This document shows, one piece after another, positions 7,565-18,089 of a DNA stretch of 64,000 bases (position 1 is its first letter; every line of letters starts with the position of its first letter). The DNA lies in NCBI RefSeq assembly GCF_019402645.1, contig NZ_VKKS01000001.1:3443207-3507206 (forward strand), written 5' to 3'. The notes beneath the pieces are model-generated. The model saw nothing but the letters and a program-made list of their open reading frames with translations, had not been told where the DNA came from and ran no database searches. The position numbers and the translations under genes were made by a program. The DNA is from Morganella morganii (lineage in GTDB: Bacteria; Pseudomonadota; Gammaproteobacteria; Enterobacterales; Enterobacteriaceae).

Positions 7565-10498
7565 ATGTCTTCGCATTCACCATTATCTGGTCATCCTTAT
7601 AAAACCGTCACATTGCTTCTGCCCGTGTTATTTATTCCCCTGCCGGGGCTGGCAGCAGAGGAAAAAAATCAGCAACTGGGCGAAATTACGCTCCGCAATG
7701 AACAGGTCGGTGCTGATACCGCCAAAGATAAAATTTATGACAAAAATGTCTCCACTCTGATCCTCACCAAAGAAGAAATAGAGCGCTATAAAGGTGCCTC
7801 TGCTGCCGATATTCTCAAAGGCGCCAATGGGGTATTCAGTGGTGATGCCCGCAACGGTAACGCGCTGGATGTTAATATCCGCGGAATACAGGGACCGGGT
7901 CGTGTCCCTGTGACCATCGATGGCACCGAACAGGCGGTGACAGTGTACCGGGGTTATAACGGTGCCAATAACCGTAACTACCTCGACCCGATGCTGATCA
8001 GTGAAATTGAAATTGAAAAAGGCCCGTCACTTAACCCGCACCTGAAAACCTCTGTGGGCGGCGGTGTTGCTATGAAAACGCTCACCATCAATGACGTGGT
8101 GAAAAAAGGTGATCAGTTTGGTGCCTCATTGACACTGGAAAACAGCAGTAACACCACCAAAGCCCGGGTGCCGGATTTGGGAGTCGGGGAAGATTACCGC
8201 CTTGTGGATAATATGCAGTTCAGCTGGATCATCATTGATGACCCGGGCACCCATTTAACCCCGGAAAATCGTGACAATGCACCCGTATTGAGTAACAGTG
8301 ATTATGCCTGGCGGCTGGCAGTGGGTACCCGTCAGGAAAATATGGATCTGTTATTGGCTTATGCCTACCGCGACAGAGGAAATTATTTTGCCGGTAAACG
8401 CCACAGCGAAAACTATAACGCCGAAATGTCAGATGATGATATCGGTATTCTGCAAACATCCAACAAAACCTATGACCCGTATATGCCGTTTGTGTCCCGC
8501 ATTTACCGCAAAGGCAATGAAGTTCCCAATACCTCAGCAAAAACAGAATCCTGGCTGATAAAGAATACCTGGTATCTTAATGACGATCATGCACTGCAAC
8601 TCAGCTGGCGCGATACCCGCTCATATTTCGGCGATATTATGCCCTCCCGGCTGGGCTGGATCCGTGCCGAAGATAATATTATTCCGCAGTGGCCACTGGC
8701 TGATCTGCATGCTCAGGCCGGTTATCTCCATCTGAAATCACAACCGGCACACCTGGCTTATATTGATTCCGATATTCGGCTATGGACAACTTTAACCACC
8801 AGCAACACCAACTCCGCCGGCGGCTGGCCACGCTATCCGAAAAACATGGATTACGGCTATAAGCAGGGGGATATCAGCACCATCAACCCGGCAATCGACG
8901 GCACACTGGTTAACACCGCCACCCTTAATGTACAAAATCAGCGCTACGGGCTGGATTTCAGCAATAAATTTGCTTTTACCCCGGAACTGTCGGTGACAAT
9001 GGCCGCCAATATGCAGTTTGAGCATCTGGACAGTAATACCAGTCTGGAAAATGCAGATCTCTTTATGTTTGCAGTCCCTGCCCGTAAAGGCCGTCGTTTT
9101 GAATATCAGCAATCCGTCAGCCTGGACTGGCAACCGGTCTCCTGGCTGTCGCTCAGTGCCGGCGGCAGACAAACCGTATACTGGAGTGTGGATGACCTCT
9201 CCAATGAGTGCGCCGCGCGCAAAGATCCTTACTGTAAACAAAACTATGAGGTTACCGGTTATTACCTGAACTATTACCGGAATATGACTGAAACAGAATC
9301 ACGGGCTTATAAAAAACAACAACGTGGTATATGGGATAAACTAACTCCGGAAGAAAAACAAGCAATACTCGGTAAAATTTTTCAGCCAGTACTTTACAGA
9401 GATGACCCGACCAATAAAGCAGGGCGCATTATGGTGCGCGAGAAAAAATTCTGGCCGGTGGATACCAGTGACGGGCGCCTGAAAAAGAAAGACCGGCCGG
9501 ATATTGATAACGCTTTGCGGGGTATTGATCCCTATACCGGACAGGAAACCTATCTCTATGAATATGGTAATCTCCCTATTTCAGCAGGTGACAGAGAACT
9601 TCAGGCTGTCACCCACACATGGAAAGAAAAACCACGCCGCCAGGCCAGTGCCTGGACACCCATGCTGTCTGCCTCGGTTCATCTGACGGATGATCTGCGC
9701 CTGTATGGCCGCTATGCGGAAACCGTACGCATGCCGAGCCTGTTTGAGGATACCGTTGGGTTTTCCGGTTTCTCCGCCCCGCATATCGGCTACCGTTATA
9801 AACCGGAACGTGCGGTAACCCATGAATACGGTGTTGTTTTTAACGGAAAGTCACTACTCCGCGCTGACCGCCATGCGGATATCCGGCTGAATTATTTCCA
9901 TACTGATATCCACAATGTCTTTGATCGTGATAACTATTTACGCTTTACACAGATGGATAAGCAAATCCTGAAAGGGGTTGAAATCCAGGCCCGTTACGAT
10001 CATGGCTGGATCTTCAGTGATCTGGGTGTGACTTATAATCTCACCAATAAAGTCTGTGATGAAACATCTAATGCCTTTATGGATCCGACAGGTCTGAAAG
10101 ATATTCCATCATGCATTGACGGCGGTTATCCCGGAGGGTTCCTGCGCACTCAAATCCAGCCGCACTATTCTGTGACCTTTAACCTGGGCGGACGTTTCTT
10201 GCAGGAATCATTAGAAATCGGCAGTCGCTGGCTCTACCACAGCGCGGTGGAAAACAGCCAGGAGAAACGTCTGATGGCTATTGTCCCGGAACAATACAGC
10301 AATTTTAATAACTACCCGATGCGCTGGAACTCTGTACTGACTGTGGATGCCTATGCCAAATATAAAATCACACCGGATGTTGCCCTGGAACTGACGGCCA
10401 CCAACCTGACTAATGAATATTACCTCGACCCGCTCACCCGTTCGATGATGCCGGCACCGGGCCGTGCTGTAAAATTCAATGTATCCGCGAGGTTCTGA
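7565..10498 (+). CDS. hphR: TonB-dependent heme/hemoprotein receptor of the hemophilin locus
   Basis: 977 residues, intact. Signal peptide (about 1-30, ending LPGLAA), a TonB-box-like segment GEITLRNEQ, then a plug domain (about 45-190) with ILKGANGVFSGDARNGNALD, NIRGIQGPGRVPVTIDGTEQ and SEIEIEKGPS, followed by a 22-strand-type barrel ending in the aromatic terminus FNVSARF. The plug sequence and length fit the hemoglobin/transferrin/lactoferrin receptor family and the hemophilin receptor HphR. Motifs such as MPSLFEDTVGFS and NYFHTDIHNVFDRDNY are usual barrel motifs of this family. It should import heme from the hemophore encoded upstream, powered by TonB. Its frame is undamaged although the genes on both sides are frameshifted. 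Confidence 0.9.
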   Translation: MSSHSPLSGHPYKTVTLLLPVLFIPLPGLAAEEKNQQLGEITLRNEQVGADTAKDKIYDKNVSTLILTKEEIERYKGASAADILKGANGVFSGDARNGNALDVNIRGIQGPGRVPVTIDGTEQAVTVYRGYNGANNRNYLDPMLISEIEIEKGPSLNPHLKTSVGGGVAMKTLTINDVVKKGDQFGASLTLENSSNTTKARVPDLGVGEDYRLVDNMQFSWIIIDDPGTHLTPENRDNAPVLSNSDYAWRLAVGTRQENMDLLLAYAYRDRGNYFAGKRHSENYNAEMSDDDIGILQTSNKTYDPYMPFVSRIYRKGNEVPNTSAKTESWLIKNTWYLNDDHALQLSWRDTRSYFGDIMPSRLGWIRAEDNIIPQWPLADLHAQAGYLHLKSQPAHLAYIDSDIRLWTTLTTSNTNSAGGWPRYPKNMDYGYKQGDISTINPAIDGTLVNTATLNVQNQRYGLDFSNKFAFTPELSVTMAANMQFEHLDSNTSLENADLFMFAVPARKGRRFEYQQSVSLDWQPVSWLSLSAGGRQTVYWSVDDLSNECAARKDPYCKQNYEVTGYYLNYYRNMTETESRAYKKQQRGIWDKLTPEEKQAILGKIFQPVLYRDDPTNKAGRIMVREKKFWPVDTSDGRLKKKDRPDIDNALRGIDPYTGQETYLYEYGNLPISAGDRELQAVTHTWKEKPRRQASAWTPMLSASVHLTDDLRLYGRYAETVRMPSLFEDTVGFSGFSAPHIGYRYKPERAVTHEYGVVFNGKSLLRADRHADIRLNYFHTDIHNVFDRDNYLRFTQMDKQILKGVEIQARYDHGWIFSDLGVTYNLTNKVCDETSNAFMDPTGLKDIPSCIDGGYPGGFLRTQIQPHYSVTFNLGGRFLQESLEIGSRWLYHSAVENSQEKRLMAIVPEQYSNFNNYPMRWNSVLTVDAYAKYKITPDVALELTATNLTNEYYLDPLTRSMMPAPGRAVKFNVSARF

Positions 10499-10501
10499 TT
10501 T

Positions 10502-11292
10502 ATGTACGGCGTAACAACATTACCTCATCCGCCTTTCCTGTTTTCCAGGGAAAGAACAGGAACGTGGCAGCAAATGGTTTCTGCTGCTGCGATCGGTGTG
10601 TGTTTCTCCGTCGCCGGGCTGCTCATTACGGGCAGCCCCCCGGTGACGTCCTCACAACTGCATCAGATTGATAACCGGGGAAAAACCCCCGCTGTTTCTG
10701 TCGCAATTCAGATGAGTGCAGCACCGGTATACCGGGAAACAGGACCGGAAACGGAAAAATTACCACCGCCACAAGAATCACTGTCACAGGCAGAACTGGC
10801 AACTGCCCGCCGGAAGACACCAGAGAAAACAGCCAAACCACCGTCAGAAAAACCGGCAGTAAAAGTGGCGAACAAAAAAACGGAGAAATCAGAACCGATC
10901 ACCACACAAACCACAGCGGAGAGGATAAAACAACACAGCAGCAATCCGGCGGGCAAGCCATATCCAGGACAAACTCTGTCACAGCAGGAACAGATAACCG
11001 GAAAGCACATGAGGATTACTTTAACCTGCTGCGGCAAAAAATTGAGGAGCAAAAACATTACCCCCGGCGGGCACGCAGTGCCGGGCAGCGGGGGATCAGC
11101 ACCATCACATTTTCACTCGACGATAACGGCAAACCTTTTGCACCGGCGGTTATCCGCTCCTCCGGTTATGAGTTACTGGATAACGCCGCAATGGATGCTG
11201 TAATCAGAGTTGCCGCTGTCGGCACACCACCACAGGGAGCAAAACGAAAGGTGACATTTTCATTACGCTTTCAGCTGAACAATGATTTTTAA
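10502..11292 (+). pseudogene. Dedicated TonB-like energy transducer, frameshifted before the C-terminal domain
   Basis: TonB couples the proton-motive force to outer-membrane receptors. The first frame (from 10502) has a cytoplasmic lead, a membrane anchor (about residues 23-43, QQMVSAAAIGVCFSVAGLLI) and a Pro/Lys/Glu-rich periplasmic linker (KTPEKTAKPPSEKPAVKVA). It then ends at 11203 in a sequence that is not TonB-like. The C-terminal TonB domain lies in another frame up to the stop at 11290-11292: AHEDYFNLLRQKIEEQKHYP, then TITFSLDDNG and SSGYELLDNAAMDAVI. The break is between about 10870 and 10930; the A7 run at 10874-10880 (one A short) or GAGAG near 10919-10923 (two bases too many) would each explain it. 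A repaired product has about 262 residues. Starts 3 bases after the receptor stop, so it is co-transcribed. Confidence 0.8.
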
Positions 11293-11308
11293 CGACATAG
11301 GGTTTCCC

Positions 11309-11323
11309 GATAATGATTATTTC
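11309..11323 (+). promoter_or_regulatory. Possible second Fur-box-like site before the TetR gene
   Basis: GATAATGATTATTTC matches the first two GATAAT-type hexamers of a Fur box, with a poor third. Immediately downstream, the stretch around 11342-11357 (TAGGCATACTGGTCTA) is an imperfect inverted repeat in the TAGnCC/GGTCTA style seen at some TetR-type operators and could be the target of the regulator that follows. Confidence 0.35.
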
Positions 11324-11386
11324 TTGCGCACATAAAATCAATAGGCATACTGGTCTACCTACTTTAGATCGCCAGAGATTTTCCGG

Positions 11387-11980
11387 ATGAAGGACACCAA
11401 TACCACACAGGCCCGGCTCAGTACCAGGGATCGTATACCGGAAGCCGCAGGCATCTTGTTTTACAACGAGGGCATTGCGGCAACCGGCATTGATACGATC
11501 ACCAAAAAGGCCGGAGTTGCCAAAAAAAGCCTGTATAACAATTTCAGCTCCAAAGCTGAGTTGGTGATCACTTACATCCGGCTGCGACATGAAGAATGGC
11601 TGGCTTTGTATGATACCCGCCTGCAACAGGCAACAACCCCGGTACAGCGGATCCTCGTGGTATTTGATGCTTATCACAACCATGCGAGTTTGCCTATGAA
11701 CGGGGGATTCCGCGGATGTGGCCTGCTGAATGCAGCCGCAGAGTTTCCGGCCGGCAGTGAAGAACGCCGCGAAGTGTATGCTCACAAATCTGAAGTGACT
11801 GATATTATCCGTAAAAATCTTTATCAGCTGCTGCCTGAGGACTCCGCCAAAGCAGAACAGCTGACAGCACATCTGACGCTCTTACTGGAGGGCGCTATTG
11901 TGCTCGCCGGGCTGGAAGAGCATGGTGAGCGGGTATTACAGGCTGCTGCAATGGCAAAAATAATGCCGGAGTCGCACTGA
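11387..11980 (+). CDS. TetR/AcrR-family transcriptional regulator
   Basis: 197 residues. N-terminal helix-turn-helix domain (about 12-58): DRIPEAAGILFYNEGIAATG, ITKKAGVAKKSLYNNFSSKA, the classic TetR recognition helix ending in LYNNFSSKAEL. The ligand-binding half has GGFRGCGLLNAAAEFP, a motif with a single cysteine found in a widespread subgroup of small-molecule-sensing TetR proteins. The ligand is unknown. It follows the tonB-like gene by 94 bases with its own likely promoter region, so it may regulate itself, the hemophilin locus, or a gene elsewhere. Confidence 0.85.
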   Translation: MKDTNTTQARLSTRDRIPEAAGILFYNEGIAATGIDTITKKAGVAKKSLYNNFSSKAELVITYIRLRHEEWLALYDTRLQQATTPVQRILVVFDAYHNHASLPMNGGFRGCGLLNAAAEFPAGSEERREVYAHKSEVTDIIRKNLYQLLPEDSAKAEQLTAHLTLLLEGAIVLAGLEEHGERVLQAAAMAKIMPESH

Positions 11981-12081
11981 TTTTCACCTGCTTAATCGGT
12001 ATTACACTGCCTGTACGGCGTAAGGCACAGGCGGTGAGTGTGGCAATAATTAAACCGGATCAGTGTTAGGGCTTTTTCAGC

Positions 12082-13461
12082 TTACTTCCCGATACAAAAA
12101 CTCGAGAAAATACGTCCCAGCAGGTCGTCAGAGGTGAATTCACCGGTGATTTCACTCAGTGCCTGCTGGGCGAGACGCAGTTCTTCTGCCACTAATTCGC
12201 CGGAACGGGCGACCACAAGCTGCTCATGGCCGGAAATCAAATGCTCTGCGGCCGTGTTCAGTGCCTGTAAGTGACGACGGCGGGCAAGGAAACCGCCTTC
12301 GGTGTTGCCTTCAAATCCCATCGTGGTTTTCAGGTGATCGCGCAGCAAATCAATACCGTGGCCTTCCCGGGCGGAGAGTTTAATCAGCGTATCGCCGTTC
12401 CGCTCAGTTATACCGGTGGATTCTCCGGTGATATCCGTTTTATTGCGAATGATAGTCACCGGAATACCGGCCGGTAACCGGGACATAAATTCCGGCCAGA
12501 TTTGTTCCGGGGTCTGTTCATCCACCGTAGTACCGTCCACCATAAACAGAACACGGTCTGCCTGCGCAATTTCCTGCCAGGCGCGTTCAATACCGATCCG
12601 TTCCACTTCATCCCCGGCTTCGCGCAAACCGGCAGTATCAATAATATGCAGCGGCATACCGTCGATATGAATATGTTCGCGCAGCACATCACGGGTGGTT
12701 CCGGCAATATCGGTGACAATCGCAGCCTCGCGTCCGGCCAGCGCATTCAGAAGGCTGGATTTTCCGGCATTCGGGCGGCCGGCAATCACCACTTTCATCC
12801 CTTCACGCAGCAAGCTGCCCTGGCGCGCCTGAGATCGTACCCGTTCCAGGTCAGCGATCACTGTATCGAGTTTGGATTCAATCACCCCATCCGAGAGAAA
12901 ATCGATTTCCTCATCAGGGAAATCGATCGCCGCTTCCACATAGATCCGCAGGTTAGTGAGTGCTTCCACCATCTGATGCACTTCACCGGAGAAAGCCCCC
13001 TGTAATGAATTCATTGCAGAACGCGCAGCCTGCTCTGAACTGGCATCAATCAGGTCAGCGATTGCTTCCGCCTGCGCCAGATCCAGCTTGTCGTTAAGAA
13101 ATGCGCGCTCGGAAAACTCGCCGGGATTCGCGATACGGATATTACCGATAAGAAGAATACGTTTTAACAGTAAATCGAGGATAACCGGCCCGCCGTGCCC
13201 CTGGAGTTCCAGCACATCCTCACCGGTAAAGGAGTTAGGACCGGGGAAGAAAATCGCAATCCCCTGATCCAGCACTTTGCCGGTTTCATCACGGAAAGGC
13301 AGATAATCGGCATAACGCGCTTTCGGGAGTTTCCCCAGTACAATCTGAGCCACCTGTGCCGCCTGCGGGCCGGACACACGCAAAATACCGACTCCGCCAC
13401 GTCCCGGCGGAGTTGCCTGTGCCACAATGGTATCGGTGCTCTGAATTTCTGCGTTATTCAT
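12082..13461 (-). CDS. mnmE: tRNA uridine-5-carboxymethylaminomethyl(34) synthesis GTPase MnmE
   Basis: With MnmG it installs the (carboxymethyl)aminomethyl group on wobble uridine 34 of certain tRNAs. N-terminal formyl-THF-binding domain ([20 protein letters not shown] near residue 8), central helical domain, GTPase domain with P-loop [12 protein letters not shown] (about 225), DIAGTT and DTAGL switch regions and NKTD specificity motif, and the universal C-terminal CIGK with the conserved cysteine. The start at 13461 (MNNAEIQ) is chosen over 13467 because the GAGAGA ribosome site is then 8 bases away; 459 residues against 454 in E. coli. Confidence 0.97.
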   Translation of the reverse strand: MNNAEIQSTDTIVAQATPPGRGGVGILRVSGPQAAQVAQIVLGKLPKARYADYLPFRDETGKVLDQGIAIFFPGPNSFTGEDVLELQGHGGPVILDLLLKRILLIGNIRIANPGEFSERAFLNDKLDLAQAEAIADLIDASSEQAARSAMNSLQGAFSGEVHQMVEALTNLRIYVEAAIDFPDEEIDFLSDGVIESKLDTVIADLERVRSQARQGSLLREGMKVVIAGRPNAGKSSLLNALAGREAAIVTDIAGTTRDVLREHIHIDGMPLHIIDTAGLREAGDEVERIGIERAWQEIAQADRVLFMVDGTTVDEQTPEQIWPEFMSRLPAGIPVTIIRNKTDITGESTGITERNGDTLIKLSAREGHGIDLLRDHLKTTMGFEGNTEGGFLARRRHLQALNTAAEHLISGHEQLVVARSGELVAEELRLAQQALSEITGEFTSDDLLGRIFSSFCIGK

Positions 13462-13497
13462 GACCATGTCTCTCTTTCTCACCGTGTGATAAACAAT

Positions 13498-13561
13498 AAA
13501 GGCGGTCAATATGACCGCCTTTAAATAATACTATAAGACCGGCAGAGATTCCCCGCCGGTC
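13498..13561 (-). terminator. Two hairpins between yidC and mnmE
   Basis: AAAGGCGGTC/GACCGCCTTT (13498-13522) and GACCGGC/GCCGGTC (13537-13561) sit in the 106-base gap after yidC. The first has A/T flanks on both sides but only a weak T-run in the leftward direction. They probably reduce read-through from the rpmH-yidC operon into mnmE. Confidence 0.5.
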
Positions 13562-13567
13562 ACGGGC

Positions 13568-15190
13568 TTATTTTTTGTCGCGACTGTGAAGACCGCGTTT
13601 TTCCAGACCGCGATAGATAATCTGCTGCTGGAGGATTGTCACCAGGTTACTGACGATATAGTACAGAACCAGACCTGACGGGAACCACAGGAAGAAGACT
13701 GTGAAGATCACCGGCATAAAGGTGAAAATCTTCTGCTGTAACGGGTCTGTAACCGCTGTAGGAGACAGCTTTTGGATCACAAACATCGTTGCACCCATCA
13801 GAACCGGCAGAATGTAGTACGGATCCTGTGCGGATAAGTCATGGATCCAGCCGATAAACGGTGCGTGACGCAGTTCCACCGAGCCCATCAGCATGTAATA
13901 CAGTGCCAGGAAGATAGGCATCTGGATGATCAGCGGTAAGCAGCCACCCAGCGGGTTCACTTTCTCTTCTTTGTACAGCGCCATCATTTCCTGACTCATG
14001 CGCGGTTTGTCATCACCGATACGCTCACGCATTGCTTTCAGCTTCGGCTGAAGCATACGCATTTTCGCCATTGAAGTGTATTGCGCACGGGTCAGCGGAT
14101 ACATGATACCGCGGACAATAAAGGTGATAACGATGATGGAGAAGCCCCAGTTACCGATGAAGCTGTGGATAAACTTCAGTAACTTGAACAGCGGCTGAGA
14201 AATGAACCATAACCAGCCGTAATCGACGGTTAAGTCCAGATGCGGTGCCACAGCTTCCATTTCATTCTGCAGTTCCGGGCCGACCCACAGTGTTGCGTTA
14301 TATTTCGCTTCGCTGTTTGCCGCAATACGGATTGCATCACTCTTATAGCCGATGAATGCATCGCCGGTTTTGGCACTGTACAGTGTATAGAAGTTATTGG
14401 TGGTGCCTTTCTCAGGAACCCACGCCGTCGCAAAATACTGCTGCAACATCGCCACCCAGCCGGTATTGGTGTTGATATTCAGTGGTTTATCTTCAATATC
14501 ACTGAAGCTGTATTTTTTGTAGTTGGTTTCTTCAGATGAGTACGCCGCACCACGGTAGGTATGCAGCGCAAAGTTGCTGCTGCCGTTGTTAAGACGTTCC
14601 GGTAAATTCACAGATTGTTTTAACTGACCGAAAAACGCCATTTCCAAAGGAGAGGAGGTGTCGTTTTTGATGGTGTAATCAACACTGATGGCATAGTCTT
14701 TGCGCTTCAGGATATAGGTTTTCACATAAGTGACACCATCCTGAACGAAAGTCAGAGGAACACGCAGTTCATCCTGGCCTTCCGGCAGCACAAAAGTATC
14801 GCTTTCAGTGGAATACAGCGGGCGATCTTTGTAATTGTTCGGGTTATCCGGGCCATTCACACCGGTTAAACCACTGATTGCCTGATAGGCAAATTCAGGC
14901 GTTGTTTCCAGTAAACGGAACGGATCTGCGGATTTTAAGGTTGCCGGGTAAGCCAAAAGGTCAGCTTCATCAATATCACCGCCGCGCAGATTGATGTTCA
15001 GTGACAGCACATCTGTTCTGACCGTAATATATTTGTTCTGCCCGCTGCTTTCACCACTTGGCGTTGTCGTCTGCTGCGTTGCCTGAGTAGCCGCGTTAAG
15101 TGCTTGTGTCTTATCACTTTCCCACGTCTGCCATGCAAAGAAGGATACGAGTAGCAAAGCGATGAATAGAAGATTACGTTGCGAATCCAT
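13568..15190 (-). CDS. yidC: Membrane protein insertase YidC
   Basis: Inner-membrane insertase that works alone or with SecYEG. 540 residues (E. coli 548). N-terminal membrane anchor ([20 protein letters not shown]), a Q/T/S-rich linker, a large periplasmic beta domain (about 60-340), then the conserved five-helix core: [20 protein letters not shown] carrying the functionally essential arginine, the cytoplasmic coiled region [40 protein letters not shown], and a basic C-terminus. Two bases separate its start from the yidD stop. Confidence 0.97.
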   Translation of the reverse strand: MDSQRNLLFIALLLVSFFAWQTWESDKTQALNAATQATQQTTTPSGESSGQNKYITVRTDVLSLNINLRGGDIDEADLLAYPATLKSADPFRLLETTPEFAYQAISGLTGVNGPDNPNNYKDRPLYSTESDTFVLPEGQDELRVPLTFVQDGVTYVKTYILKRKDYAISVDYTIKNDTSSPLEMAFFGQLKQSVNLPERLNNGSSNFALHTYRGAAYSSEETNYKKYSFSDIEDKPLNINTNTGWVAMLQQYFATAWVPEKGTTNNFYTLYSAKTGDAFIGYKSDAIRIAANSEAKYNATLWVGPELQNEMEAVAPHLDLTVDYGWLWFISQPLFKLLKFIHSFIGNWGFSIIVITFIVRGIMYPLTRAQYTSMAKMRMLQPKLKAMRERIGDDKPRMSQEMMALYKEEKVNPLGGCLPLIIQMPIFLALYYMLMGSVELRHAPFIGWIHDLSAQDPYYILPVLMGATMFVIQKLSPTAVTDPLQQKIFTFMPVIFTVFFLWFPSGLVLYYIVSNLVTILQQQIIYRGLEKRGLHSRDKK

Positions 15191-15192
15191 CG

Positions 15193-15450
15193 TTAATGTT
15201 CTCTGTTATCATCATTTTTAGGTGGGACAGGATCATCACCACCTTCGTGTAAAGGGTGGCATTTTAATACGCGTTTCACCGTTAACCAACCGCCTTTTAT
15301 CATACCAAACCTGCGCAATGCCTCAATTCCGTATTGCGAACATGTTGGTGTGAAGCGGCAACGTGGTCCCAGCAGCGGACTAATCACCAGCTGGTAACCT
15401 CTGATTAACAGGATCAGGAAGCGTGCGCCAAGCGACGGTGACGACGCCAT
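15193..15450 (-). CDS. yidD: Membrane protein insertion efficiency factor YidD
   Basis: Small (85 residues) membrane-associated protein that assists YidC-dependent insertion. Contains the family signature [20 protein letters not shown] followed by [19 protein letters not shown], with its conserved cysteines. An N-terminal amphipathic stretch ([19 protein letters not shown]) anchors it to the membrane. Its start overlaps the end of rnpA by 37 bases, as in related genomes. Confidence 0.95.
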   Translation of the reverse strand: MASSPSLGARFLILLIRGYQLVISPLLGPRCRFTPTCSQYGIEALRRFGMIKGGWLTVKRVLKCHPLHEGGDDPVPPKNDDNREH

Positions 15451-15773
15451 AACTTACCCAATGCTTCCGTAATCTCGCGATTACTCAACTCCGATACCCC
15501 TTTTCTTACCAGAAGCACGAAATCCATATCGGGCAACTCATGTTGGTGCAGACGAAAGTATTCACGCGCTAACCGTTTGATGCGGTTGCGCTCATGAGCC
15601 CGTTTAACGTTTTTTTTAGCGACGGTAAGACCAATGCGGGGATGTTCCAGCTCATTACGGCGTCCCAGAAGTGTTATTTCAGGAGTACTTGCCCGTTGTG
15701 GTTGCCGGAAGACAAAGTTGAAATGCTCGGGAGTTAACAAACGTAACTCCCTCGGAAAAGCGAGCTTAACCAC
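15414..15773 (-). CDS. rnpA: Ribonuclease P protein component
   Basis: Protein cofactor of RNase P, the ribozyme that trims the 5' ends of pre-tRNAs. 119 residues, as in E. coli. RNR signature [20 protein letters not shown] (about residues 53-72) is the RNA-binding core. Lies 18 bases after rpmH and is translated from the same transcript. Confidence 0.97.
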   Translation of the reverse strand: MVKLAFPRELRLLTPEHFNFVFRQPQRASTPEITLLGRRNELEHPRIGLTVAKKNVKRAHERNRIKRLAREYFRLHQHELPDMDFVLLVRKGVSELSNREITEALGKLWRRHRRLAHAS

Positions 15774-15791
15774 GTCAGATGGTTAGCTTTA

Positions 15792-16684
<893 letters not shown>

Positions 16685-18085
16685 GTGTCTCTTTCGCTTT
16701 GGCAGCAATGTCTTGCCCGCTTGCAGGATGAATTACCTGCCACAGAATTCAGTATGTGGATACGCCCCCTTCAGGCTGAGCTGAGTGATGACACTCTGGC
16801 GCTCTATGCCCCTAACCGGTTTGTGCTCGACTGGGTTCGGGAGAAGTACATTAATAACATTAATGCGCTCCTGTCCGATTTTTGCGGCAATGATATTCCG
16901 CAGCTGCGTTTTGAGGTCGGCAATAAGCCGGTCAGCGCGATCAGCAGCACACCGGAAAGAAGTATTCCCCCGTCACGGACGATGAAGCAACAACCTTCGC
17001 GGGGAAAAGCCACCACACTGCGCCCGAGCTGGCATGATAACAGTGCGGAACCGGATATGGCTTACCGCTCCAACGTTAACCCGAAACACACCTTTGACAG
17101 CTTTGTCGAAGGTAAATCGAACCAGCTGGCGCGTGCAGCCGCCCGTCAGGTGGCAGATAACCCGGGTGGTGCATACAACCCGCTGTTCTTATACGGCGGA
17201 ACCGGTCTGGGTAAGACGCACTTATTACATGCCGTCGGCAACAGCATTATGGAAAGTAAAGCCAACGCCAAAGTGGTCTATATGCACTCCGAACGTTTTG
17301 TGCAGGATATGGTCAAAGCATTGCAGAACAACGCGATTGAAGAGTTCAAACGTTACTACCGTTCTGTCGATGCCTTACTGATTGATGATATTCAGTTTTT
17401 TGCTAACAAAGAACGTTCTCAGGAAGAATTTTTTCATACCTTCAATGCGTTACTCGAAGGTAATCAGCAGATAATCCTGACCTCCGACCGCTACCCGAAA
17501 GAAATTAACGGGGTGGAAGATCGCCTGAAATCGCGGTTCGGCTGGGGATTAACCGTTGCTATTGAACCGCCGGAGCTGGAAACGCGGGTCGCCATTCTGA
17601 TGAAAAAAGCTGATGAAAACAACATCCGCCTGCCGGATGAAGTGGCTTTCTTTATTGCGAAACGTCTGCGCTCCAACGTCCGTGAACTGGAAGGTGCACT
17701 GAACCGGGTGATTGCCAACGCCAACTTTACCGGGCGGGCAATTACCATCGATTTTGTACGCGAAGCACTGCGGGATCTGTTAGCACTGCAGGAGAAACTG
17801 GTCACCATCGATAATATTCAGAAAACTGTTGCTGAGTATTATAAAATTAAAGTGGCTGATCTGCTCTCCAAACGCCGTTCGCGCTCTGTCGCCCGGCCGC
17901 GCCAGATGGCGATGGCTCTGGCAAAAGAGCTGACAAACCACAGTTTGCCAGAAATCGGGGATGCTTTTGGCGGCCGTGACCACACGACCGTTCTGCACGC
18001 CTGCCGTAAAATCGAGCAGCTGCGTGAGGAAAGCCACGACATCAAAGAAGATTTTTCTAACTTAATCCGGACATTATCATCATAG
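16685..18085 (+). CDS. dnaA: Chromosomal replication initiator DnaA
   Basis: AAA+ ATPase that binds oriC and opens it. 466 residues (E. coli 467), GTG start as in E. coli, preceded by AGGGGAG. Domain I (1-90, [20 protein letters not shown]), short variable linker, AAA+ domain with Walker [10 protein letters not shown] (about 172-180) and Walker [10 protein letters not shown], arginine-finger region, and the C-terminal DNA-binding domain with the signature [15 protein letters not shown]. It starts the dnaA-dnaN-recF-gyrB cluster, 32 kb from the oriC found at 49.2 kb. Confidence 0.99.
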   Translation: MSLSLWQQCLARLQDELPATEFSMWIRPLQAELSDDTLALYAPNRFVLDWVREKYINNINALLSDFCGNDIPQLRFEVGNKPVSAISSTPERSIPPSRTMKQQPSRGKATTLRPSWHDNSAEPDMAYRSNVNPKHTFDSFVEGKSNQLARAAARQVADNPGGAYNPLFLYGGTGLGKTHLLHAVGNSIMESKANAKVVYMHSERFVQDMVKALQNNAIEEFKRYYRSVDALLIDDIQFFANKERSQEEFFHTFNALLEGNQQIILTSDRYPKEINGVEDRLKSRFGWGLTVAIEPPELETRVAILMKKADENNIRLPDEVAFFIAKRLRSNVRELEGALNRVIANANFTGRAITIDFVREALRDLLALQEKLVTIDNIQKTVAEYYKIKVADLLSKRRSRSVARPRQMAMALAKELTNHSLPEIGDAFGGRDHTTVLHACRKIEQLREESHDIKEDFSNLIRTLSS

Positions 18086-18089
18086 CGCT

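Noticed and set aside
10871..10885. Programmed -1 ribosomal frameshift at the A7 run of the tonB-like gene
   Set aside because: In the reading frame the run is C-AAA-AAA-A, which does not give the X-XXY-YYZ slippery arrangement. Transcriptional slippage or mutation is more plausible, so I did not claim recoding.
11204..11872. Long open frame (222 codons) on the minus strand opposite the tonB end and the tetR gene
   Set aside because: No ribosome site or family pattern; it is the complementary frame of two genes with clear family motifs.
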